Shown here: positions 7,348-12,344 of the stretch, one piece after another
Layout of the letters: every line of letters starts with the position of its first letter
Numbering within the stretch: position 1 is the stretch's first letter
Assembly (NCBI RefSeq): GCF_937976295.1
Contig: NZ_CALJRY010000178.1
Span: 1 to 12,344 of the forward strand
DNA from: an uncultured Rothia sp.
Lineage (GTDB): Bacteria; Actinomycetota; Actinomycetes; Actinomycetales; Micrococcaceae
DNA length: 12,344 bases
Reading direction: 5' to 3'
The notes under the pieces: generated by a model
What the model saw: only the letters and a program-made list of their open reading frames with translations
The model's database searches: none
What the model was told of the DNA's origin: nothing
Program-made: the position numbers and the translations under genes

Positions 7348-8784
7348 CTACTTAGCGGGGTAGGAGGGGACGTCGTAGCCGCCCATACGCTCCAGAACGC
7401 GAATCACCTGGCAGGAGTAACCGAACTCGTTGTCGTACCAGACGTAGACAATTGCGGAGTCATCGGTCACCACGGTAGCCAGCGAGTCCACAACACCCGC
7501 GGTGCGGGAACCCACGAAGTCGGTGGAAACAGCCTCGGGGGAATCCGAGTAGCCCACCTGGCGGCGCAGCTCGCCGTCGATGGACTCGTGGCGGAACAGC
7601 TCGTTCAGCTCCTCAGCGGAACCTGCGGGCTTGGTCAGCTTCACGTTCAGGATTGCCATGGAGACGTCCGGGGTGGGAACGCGGATAGCGTTACCGGTCA
7701 GCTTGCCTTCCAGCTGCGGCAGAGCCTTCGAAACAGCCTTCGCAGCACCGGTCTCGGTGATGACCATGTTCAGCACAGCGGAGCGACCGCGGCGGTCACC
7801 CTTGTGGAAGTTGTCGATCAGGTTCTGATCGTTGGTGAACGCGTGGACGGTCTCAACGTGGCCGCGCTCAACACCGTATGCGTCATCCAGAACCTTCAGT
7901 GCCGGAGTGATCGCGTTGGTGGTGCAGGATGCCGCGGAGAGGATCTTGTCCTCATCGGTGATGACGTTGTCGTTCACGCCGAACACGATGTTCTTCATGT
8001 CGCCCTTACCGGGAGCGGTCAGCAGAACACGAGAAATGCCGGGGCGGTTCAGGTGCTGCTCAAGGCCCGGAACGTCGCGCCAGCGGCCGGTGTTGTCCAC
8101 CAGCAGAGCGTCGTTGATGCCGTACTCGGTGTAGTCAACGGTGGTCGGGTCAGAGGAGTAAATGAAGCGAACCGGAACACCGTTAGCGATGATGGTGCTG
8201 TTCTCTTCGTCTACCTCAATAACGCCCTTGAAGGGGCCGTGAACCGAGTCGCGCTCCAGCAGGGATGCACGCTTGACCAGGTCCTGATCGCCGTTCTTAC
8301 GCACCACAACAGCGCGCAGGTTCAGGCCAGAACCCAGCGGCGAGGAGGAGCGCTCCAGCAGAATACGAGCCAGCAGGCGACCGATACGACCGAAGCCGTA
8401 CAGCACAACGTCCTGCTCCTTGGGCTGGTCGCCCTGGTGGTTCACGGAGGAACCCAGCTGCTCGGGCAGCCACATGGACAGCTCGGGGGAGCCAGCCTCA
8501 CGGTGTGCCTTGTGCAGAGCAGCAATGTTAATCGAGCACGCGCCCAGGTTCAGCTCAACCAGGGCGCGAACCAGCTCGAGGGAGTGCGCGGGGTTCAGGG
8601 GCGCACCATCGATGTGGGATACGAAATCGTGCAGCTTCAGCAGCTCAATGACAGACTTGTTGACCAGGCTGCGGCCGTGAATGCTCAGCACCACGCCGTT
8701 CTCGCGGTGCAGCTTACCGATGAGGGGGATCAGCTCCTCTGCGGTAGCCTCACGGTTAACCCAGGTAGCGGTTGCAGTCGTCAC
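7348..8784 (-). CDS. gap: Glyceraldehyde-3-phosphate dehydrogenase, long actinobacterial type (GapB-like)
   Basis: A 478-residue cytoplasmic enzyme interconverting glyceraldehyde-3-phosphate and 1,3-bisphosphoglycerate. The first ~125 residues are an extension absent from ordinary ~335-residue GAPDHs. The Rossmann motif GFGRIGR follows at 130-136, and the active site SCTTNAITP has Cys287 with His314 (VETVHAFT). The first strand pair of the NAD domain ends in VVVRKNGDQD, where NAD-preferring enzymes usually have Asn-Asp; the basic residues hint at NADP use, as in the gluconeogenic GapB enzyme of Corynebacterium (inference). The reading frame is open back to 8913, but GTG 8784 is preferred: it gives MTTATATWVNREAT, the known family start, and has a strong Shine-Dalgarno at 8791-8800. 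The stop is TAG at 7348-7350. It is transcribed alone, convergent with the pel-like genes and divergent from the kinase gene. Glycolytic versus gluconeogenic direction is not proven by sequence. Confidence 0.95.
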   Translation of the reverse strand: MTTATATWVNREATAEELIPLIGKLHRENGVVLSIHGRSLVNKSVIELLKLHDFVSHIDGAPLNPAHSLELVRALVELNLGACSINIAALHKAHREAGSPELSMWLPEQLGSSVNHQGDQPKEQDVVLYGFGRIGRLLARILLERSSSPLGSGLNLRAVVVRKNGDQDLVKRASLLERDSVHGPFKGVIEVDEENSTIIANGVPVRFIYSSDPTTVDYTEYGINDALLVDNTGRWRDVPGLEQHLNRPGISRVLLTAPGKGDMKNIVFGVNDNVITDEDKILSAASCTTNAITPALKVLDDAYGVERGHVETVHAFTNDQNLIDNFHKGDRRGRSAVLNMVITETGAAKAVSKALPQLEGKLTGNAIRVPTPDVSMAILNVKLTKPAGSAEELNELFRHESIDGELRRQVGYSDSPEAVSTDFVGSRTAGVVDSLATVVTDDSAIVYVWYDNEFGYSCQVIRVLERMGGYDVPSYPAK

Positions 8785-9053
8785 GTATGACCTTCTTCCT
8801 AACTTCGTCGTTGGAGGGTGGCGCGACGATGCTGTCGCGTCAATACCTGCCGGGCGTTCAAAGACCCGGCGTCGGTTTAAGTCTAACCCGTGTGAGCCCT
8901 TCCAGAGCCTCAAAAGTAGCGATATTGGGGCTAAAAGTCAGAAGAGACAGAAGGCGGTTTGTGAACCCACACGGCAAGCCAACACAAGCCCTCAAAAGGG
9001 AAAGCAAAACCACTTTAAATACCCACAAAAACGCACGTCATGACCCGGAAAAC
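8785..9053. other. Divergent gap/kinase intergenic region with two hairpins in the gap leader
   Basis: No gene is seen here. Two inverted repeats lie on the gap side: CGCGAC/GTCGCG (8822-8827 and 8834-8839, 6-base loop) and GCCGGG/CCCGGC (8849-8854 and 8865-8870, 10-base loop). On the minus strand TAGACT (8880-8885 reversed) is a possible gap -10 but lacks a well-spaced -35. If it is used, the gap leader is about 90 nt and contains both hairpins. Confidence 0.45.
8791..8800 (-). promoter_or_regulatory. Shine-Dalgarno site fixing the gap start
   Basis: Read on the minus strand this is AGGAAGAAGG, six bases before GTG 8784. It decides in favour of the GTG start over the upstream in-frame ATG at 8913. 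Confidence 0.85.
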
Positions 9054-9064
9054 ATGAGTAGAAT
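9035..9064 (+). promoter_or_regulatory. Candidate promoter for a leaderless kinase mRNA
   Basis: TAGAAT at 9059-9064 fits the TANNNT -10 rule, and the predicted transcription start falls at or next to ATG 9072. The -35 at 18-bp spacing (ACGTCA, 9035-9040) is poor. No Shine-Dalgarno precedes ATG 9072, which is consistent with a leaderless transcript. Confidence 0.4.
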
Positions 9065-9071
9065 TGAAACC

Positions 9072-10007
9072 ATGTTGACTGTAATCGGTGAAGCACTCGT
9101 AGACGTCGTCCACCAGCACGACGGAGAAACCCGCGCCTACCCCGGCGGATCGCCCATGAACGTAGCCGTCGGCGCACGCCGCCTCGGCCACCCCACCAAC
9201 TTCGTCGGCCACTACGGCCCTGACGCCCACGGCAAGAGCATTGACGCGCACCTGGCAGCATCCCAGGTGACTCTGCCCTTCGAGCCGACTGCTGAACGCA
9301 CCTCCGTCGCCCAGGCAACCATCGGTGCCGACGGCGCAGCAGAGTACGAATTCGACATCACCTGGTCCCTCGACTCCGTCGCCGAGAAGCTCACCGAACT
9401 GGCACGCACCTCCGAAGCAGTACACACCGGCTCCATCGCCGCCATGCTCGAACCCGGCGCGCACGTGGTTGCGGCAGCCTTCGAAGCCGCCCGCGACAGC
9501 GCCCTGCTCAGCTACGACCCGAACTGCCGCCCCACCCTCATCCACAACGTTGACGAGGGCCGCGCCTGGGCTGAAAAGTTCGTGTCCCTCTCTAGCGTTG
9601 TGAAGGCATCCGACGAGGATCTGCAGTGGCTCTACCCCGACCGCTCCCTCGACGACACCGCACGCGCATGGCTCGACCTCGGCGCCGAGCTGATGGTCAT
9701 CACCCGCGGTGAGGACGGCCCCATCGCCTTCACCAAGAAGTACCCCGAGGGCATCAGCCAGCCCGCACACCGCGTTGAGGTTGCGGACACCGTCGGTGCC
9801 GGCGACTCCCTCATGGCGGCACTCATTGCGGGTCTGCTCGACCGCGGTATCGTCGGCCCCGAGGCACGCGCCAAGGTCGCCGCACTGACCGCCGAAGACA
9901 TCGCTGACCTGCTGCGTTTCTCTGCAACCGCAGCCGGTATTACCGTCTCCCGCGCGGGCGCTAACCCGCCCACCCGCGAAGAACTCGACGCCGTACTCAA
10001 CGGCTAA
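9072..10007 (+). CDS. PfkB-family carbohydrate kinase, fructokinase-like
   Basis: A 311-residue cytoplasmic ribokinase/PfkB-family kinase that transfers phosphate from ATP to a sugar. The N-terminal signature YPGGSPMNVAVGARRLG (23-39) is typical of fructokinases, and the C-terminal signature DTVGAGDS (239-246) contains the catalytic base Asp245. SYDPNCRP (about 148-155) and the VKASDEDLQWLY stretch are also fructokinase-like. The frame is open upstream to 8772, but that part has no conserved sequence. ATG 9072 gives MLTVIGEALVDVV, the usual family N-terminus; ATG 9054 (with GGAA three bases before it) is an alternative adding six residues. It is divergent from gap and followed by the PEBP gene after 83 bases. 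Fructose is the most likely substrate; other sugars cannot be excluded. Confidence 0.88.
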   Translation: MLTVIGEALVDVVHQHDGETRAYPGGSPMNVAVGARRLGHPTNFVGHYGPDAHGKSIDAHLAASQVTLPFEPTAERTSVAQATIGADGAAEYEFDITWSLDSVAEKLTELARTSEAVHTGSIAAMLEPGAHVVAAAFEAARDSALLSYDPNCRPTLIHNVDEGRAWAEKFVSLSSVVKASDEDLQWLYPDRSLDDTARAWLDLGAELMVITRGEDGPIAFTKKYPEGISQPAHRVEVADTVGAGDSLMAALIAGLLDRGIVGPEARAKVAALTAEDIADLLRFSATAAGITVSRAGANPPTREELDAVLNG

Positions 10008-10020
10008 ATAATCTACGCCT

Positions 10021-10052
10021 CGCCGGCGGATAGCTCACTCTGTCCGCCGGCG
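10021..10052 (+). terminator. GC-rich hairpin after the kinase gene, weak terminator or attenuator
   Basis: A perfect 10-bp stem, CGCCGGCGGA (10021-10030) with TCCGCCGGCG (10043-10052), has a 12-base loop. No T-run follows, so it may terminate poorly, act as an mRNA-stabilising 3' element, or only partly separate the kinase from the PEBP gene. Confidence 0.5.
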
Positions 10053-10090
10053 TCGCCGTATCCACCCGCACCCCAACGCTGAGGAACACA

Positions 10091-10636
10091 ATGACCAACA
10101 TCGGCACCGCACCCCTGCCCCGCGAACCCTACGCGGGCCTGCCCGAACTGCCCGAATTTACCCTGACCTCCACCGACGTTCAGGACGGCGGCACCGCCCC
10201 CGAGTGGATGCGCTCCGCCCTCTTTGGCGTGGCAGGCGGTCAGGACCGCTCCCCGCAGCTGTCCTGGAGCGGTTTCCCCGAGGGTACCAAGTCCTTCGTG
10301 CTGACCTGCTTCGACCCGGATGCGCCGGTCCCCAGCGGCTTCTGGCACTGGACCGTCTCCAATATTCCCGCTAACGTGACGAGCATTGACACCGGCGCGG
10401 ATGCACCCGCCGGCGCCCTGACGCACCGCAACGATGCCGGCGTGGCGGGCTTCCTGGGCGCTGCGCCTCCGGCTGGTCACGGCCCGCACCGCTACATCTT
10501 CTGCGTCACCGCAGTGGACGTGGAGAAGCTCGATATTGACGAGAACGCCAGCCCCGCCGTCGTGAACTTTAACCTGCTCGGCCACGGTCTGGGCCGTGCG
10601 TTCCTGACCGTCACCTACGCGGAACCGGCGGCATAG
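10091..10636 (+). CDS. YbhB/YbcL-type phosphatidylethanolamine-binding-like (PEBP) protein
   Basis: A 181-residue protein of the bacterial PEBP family (Raf kinase inhibitor-like, YbhB/YbcL). The family pocket is visible in DPDAP (75-79), GFWHW (83-87) and GPHRY (131-135), in the normal order. The length is typical (150-190). There is no signal peptide, so it is cytoplasmic. The biochemical role of bacterial members is mostly unknown; ligand binding by the conserved anion pocket is the family expectation. GAGGA at 10081-10085, five bases before the ATG, supports the start. It lies 83 bases after the kinase gene and 85 bases before the HAD gene, so co-transcription is possible but not required. 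Two CATAGCGGCA copies (10632 and 10648) straddle its stop codon. Confidence 0.92.
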   Translation: MTNIGTAPLPREPYAGLPELPEFTLTSTDVQDGGTAPEWMRSALFGVAGGQDRSPQLSWSGFPEGTKSFVLTCFDPDAPVPSGFWHWTVSNIPANVTSIDTGADAPAGALTHRNDAGVAGFLGAAPPAGHGPHRYIFCVTAVDVEKLDIDENASPAVVNFNLLGHGLGRAFLTVTYAEPAA

Positions 10637-10721
10637 CGGCATACTGACATAGCGGCACACTCTCACCAGTCCCGCGCTTTATCCACCACTGATACACCCC
10701 ACCACTGAAGGCAAACACTGC

Positions 10722-11534
10722 ATGATTAAACTCATCGCCAGCGACTTGGACGGCACCCTCATCGGGCACGACTTCCGGTTCCGTCCGCGTACCCTGCGTG
10801 CCCTTGAGGCCGCCCGCGCTGCCGGGATCGAGATCGTTTTCGTCACCGGCCGCCCGAGCCGCTGGCTCACGCCCCTGCGCGAGCAGACCGACTTCGACTC
10901 CTACGCCATCTGCTCCAACGGTGCCGTGGTGTACCACCTGGGCGCGAACGAGGTGGAAGAAGTCAACGGTGCTGATCCGGCGGTGATTGCCCGTGCTCAC
11001 GAGCTGCTGGAGCCCATGTTCCCCGACGCCACTTACACTCTCGAAACCGTGGACACCGTCTACATTCAGGGCCCGCACGAAGGCGGTGAGGTGCTTGAGG
11101 GTGCCCGCGTGGTGGAGGCGAAAATCGCCGAGGCGCTCGAACGCATCGGCTCAACCCCGGTCATTAAGTATCTGATTCGTGTGCCCGGCATGGACCCGGA
11201 TATTCTGCAGGCGCGCGTGCATCAGGCGGTGGGTTCGCTGGTGTCGGTGACTCGCGGTGTGGTTGGTGAGCCGCTCGTGGAGATGGGCTCGAAGACCGTG
11301 AATAAGGGACGGATCTTGGAGAAGTTCGCGGCGCGCCACGGTATTGAGGCGCACGAGGTGATGGCATTTGGTGACATGCCGAATGATGCGGAGATGCTCT
11401 GCTGGGCGGGGGAGAGCTTCGCCATGGCCTCGGGCCAGCCGGCACTTATTGCGAAGGTGGGGCGCACCTGCCCGCCTTTCCAGGAGGACGGTGTGGCGCA
11501 GGTGATTGAGGAGATGCTCGCCGAACGCTCCTAG
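10722..11534 (+). CDS. Cof-type HAD-IIB family sugar-phosphate phosphatase
   Basis: A 270-residue cytoplasmic HAD hydrolase. All four motifs are present: I, SDLDGTL with nucleophile Asp8 and Asp10; II, TGR (42-44); III, Lys195 in VNKGRIL; IV, GDMPNDAEM (217-225) with the Mg-binding Asp residues. The large cap between motifs II and III and the SNGAVVY segment place it in the Cof/HAD-IIB group, whose members dephosphorylate sugar phosphates, flavin or pyridoxal phosphates. The specific substrate cannot be read from the sequence. GAAGG (10707-10711) lies 10 bases before ATG 10722. The neighbouring PfkB kinase suggests sugar metabolism, but this is only proximity. After it an imperfect AGCCGC/GCGGCT pair (11533-11538 and 11576-11581) is seen without a T-run. 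Confidence 0.93.
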   Translation: MIKLIASDLDGTLIGHDFRFRPRTLRALEAARAAGIEIVFVTGRPSRWLTPLREQTDFDSYAICSNGAVVYHLGANEVEEVNGADPAVIARAHELLEPMFPDATYTLETVDTVYIQGPHEGGEVLEGARVVEAKIAEALERIGSTPVIKYLIRVPGMDPDILQARVHQAVGSLVSVTRGVVGEPLVEMGSKTVNKGRILEKFAARHGIEAHEVMAFGDMPNDAEMLCWAGESFAMASGQPALIAKVGRTCPPFQEDGVAQVIEEMLAERS

Positions 11535-11644
11535 CCGCCTAGCACTAGTTATCTAGCACGAGCCATCCAGTGTTAGCGGCTGGGTGAGCCTCCGCAGACA
11601 TAGCGCAGACATAACTCAGACATAAAAATTTATGTCTACACATA

Positions 11645-11692
11645 AAAAATTTGAGTCTAGACATAAAAATTTATGTCTAGACTCAAATTTTT
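11645..11692. repeat. 48-bp palindrome with perfect 23-bp arms
   Basis: The left arm (11645-11667, starting AAAAATTTGAG) and right arm (11670-11692, ending CTCAAATTTTT) are exact inverse complements around a 2-base AA centre. A smaller palindrome with 9-bp arms (AGACATAAA/TTTATGTCT, 11618-11637) lies just upstream. The A-run before and T-run after the stem mean that it could also work as a bidirectional terminator after the HAD gene. Confidence 0.95.
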
Positions 11693-11700
11693 GTGTCTGA

Positions 11701-11730
11701 TTTACATCTGATTTGTGTCTAGACTAAAAT
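11701..11730 (+). promoter_or_regulatory. Promoter of the AlbA_2 gene, predicted leaderless
   Basis: TTTACA (11701-11706, 5 of 6 to TTGACA), an 18-bp spacer and TAAAAT (11725-11730, close to TATAAT) form a good housekeeping-sigma promoter. The predicted transcription start is at about 11737, the A of the ATG. No Shine-Dalgarno is present. The -10 lies inside the second 21-bp repeat copy (11716-11736), so a protein bound to that repeat would block initiation. Confidence 0.65.
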
Positions 11731-11736
11731 TTTTGT

Positions 11737-12344
11737 ATGAACAACGTGGAATGGACCCCCGAATGGCTTGCTGAAACCATCAAACTACTGCGCACTCACG
11801 GCAGCGATACGCAGTTTATCGAGGTCAAAAAAGCCCACGGAGGCTACCCCGGAAGCCTAGACGCAACCCTCAGTAGCTTTTCCAATAGTTCCACGGGCGG
11901 AATCATTATCTGCGGCCTCGATGAAAATAATGACTTTGCACCTGTAGGTGTATACGACCCCGCAGACCTAGAAAAAACCCTCGGCAACAAGCTCCGCAGG
12001 GGCCTCAAACCGCCGAACACCATGGAATCCGGCACCATCCTCTACGAAGACGCCAAAATCTTTGTTGCCGCAATTCCTCCACTGCCTCCCTACGAACGCC
12101 CCGCCTACATTGGCGGTAAAGCGTACGTGCGTTCCGGCGATGGCGACCACGAAATGAGCCGCCACGAAACCGACCTGATGGTGGCTCAGCGGACACGCAC
12201 CGGATTCGATGAGGAGCCGGTGGAATACACCTCCCTGACTGACCTAGACGAAGGCCTCAAAACTGCCTATCTGCGAGACGTACGCGCTAAATCACGCCGC
12301 CTTGCTACAAGCTCCGATGAAGAAGTGCTCCGCCGCAAGGGAAT
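11737..12344 (+). CDS. AlbA_2 (Schlafen-type) domain ATP-binding protein, 3'-truncated by window edge
   Basis: The frame is open from ATG 11737 to the window end (202 codons seen). The N-terminal AlbA_2 domain is clear: FIEVKKAHGGYPGSL (27-41), where the E-x-K pair is characteristic, then LSSFSNSSTGGIIICGLDE (45-63), a PVGVYD strand, and later PAYIGGKAYVRSGDGDHEMSR, the usual closing strand. Proteins of this family in actinobacteria are often called ATP-binding or transcriptional regulators and commonly carry a C-terminal helix-turn-helix part, which would lie beyond the window. Some relatives occur in defence islands. Codon use is less GC-biased (CTA, AAA, AAT) than the neighbouring genes, which may mark an acquired gene. 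The start is chosen because no upstream in-frame start exists beyond the promoter and the -10 is 12 bases before it. Function is not established: regulator or defence component are both possible. Confidence 0.85.
   Translation, partial: MNNVEWTPEWLAETIKLLRTHGSDTQFIEVKKAHGGYPGSLDATLSSFSNSSTGGIIICGLDENNDFAPVGVYDPADLEKTLGNKLRRGLKPPNTMESGTILYEDAKIFVAAIPPLPPYERPAYIGGKAYVRSGDGDHEMSRHETDLMVAQRTRTGFDEEPVEYTSLTDLDEGLKTAYLRDVRAKSRRLATSSDEEVLRRKG

Larger units (their letters stand above)
11596..11736. repeat. AT-rich operator-like array of direct and inverted repeats
   Basis: AGACATA occurs at 11596, 11607 and 11618 (11-bp steps), again at 11659, and as the variant ACACATA at 11638. The inverse TATGTCT occurs at 11631 and 11672. 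The octamer GTCTAGAC occurs at 11655, 11675 and 11717 (20 and 42 bp apart). TCTGATTT occurs at 11696 and 11707. A 21-bp unit (TGTCTAGACT, then C or A, then AAATTTTTGT) occurs at 11674 and 11716. The tract is far more AT-rich than the genes around it and ends at the start codon of the AlbA_2 gene. A regulatory array is the best reading; a decayed miniature mobile element is an alternative. Confidence 0.85.

Noticed and set aside
7333..8790. 485-codon open frame on the + strand opposite gap
   Set aside because: The minus strand encodes an unmistakable GAPDH with active-site motif and Shine-Dalgarno; the + strand product is Val/Gln/Asn-rich with no motif.
8785..8913. N-terminal extension of gap to ATG 8913
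   Set aside because: The added 43 residues are Arg-rich and unconserved-looking, cover hairpins and the strong Shine-Dalgarno, and GTG 8784 gives the known family N-terminus.
8772..9071. Upstream extension of the kinase reading frame
   Set aside because: It overlaps the start of gap, has no PfkB-like sequence, and the conserved family N-terminus begins at 9072.
10632..10657. CATAGCGGCA direct repeat straddling the PEBP stop codon
   Set aside because: Only two 10-bp copies 16 bases apart; probably a minor local duplication with no evident function.
11596..11736. CRISPR array
   Set aside because: Repeats are too short, overlap one another, are both direct and inverted, and have no unique spacers of regular length.

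Overview
The window comes from a moderately high-GC actinobacterium. Micrococcaceae, and Rothia in particular (R. mucilaginosa-like), fits best; this is inferred from the gene set and codon bias, not from a search. Supporting points are the large ~180-kDa type NAD-glutamate dehydrogenase, the ~480-residue actinobacterial type of glyceraldehyde-3-phosphate dehydrogenase with a long N-terminal extension, GC-rich third codon positions, and two genes whose -10 elements lie so close to the ATG that leaderless transcription is likely.

Layout. Bases 1-2496 are the C-terminal half of an NAD-specific glutamate dehydrogenase, closed by a strong intrinsic terminator. A 448-base AT-richer intergenic region follows, with small tandem repeats, palindromes and a possible folded leader. 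It precedes a compact three-gene set on the + strand: a PelG-like membrane transporter (TTG start), a PelF-like GT4 glycosyltransferase, and a TIM-barrel glycoside-hydrolase-like protein (GHL15 type) that overlaps pelF by 11 bases. This set looks like a minimal relative of the Pel exopolysaccharide machinery. None of PelA, B, C, D or E is visible in the window, and the GHL15-like protein sits beside the pair where Pel clusters usually carry PelA. A bidirectional terminator separates it from a convergent gap gene (7348-8784, minus strand).

After the divergent gap/kinase intergenic region come, all on + strand, a PfkB-family sugar kinase (fructokinase-like), a YbhB/YbcL-type PEBP protein and a Cof-type HAD phosphatase. 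These are ordinary metabolic or housekeeping genes.

The last region (about 11596-11736) is the most unusual DNA in the window. It is an AT-rich array of short repeats built from AGACATA/TATGTCT and GTCTAGAC elements. It includes a near-perfect palindrome with 23-bp arms, direct repeats at 11-bp spacing, and a 21-bp repeat recurring 42 bp apart. The last copy covers the -10 and the predicted transcription start of a truncated AlbA_2 (Schlafen-type) ATP-binding protein gene, which begins at 11737 with no Shine-Dalgarno sequence and runs off the window. This looks like a dense operator controlling a leaderless gene, possibly by autoregulation.

The two most interesting items are the reduced Pel-like locus with its linked hydrolase and the operator-like palindrome array in front of the AlbA_2 gene.
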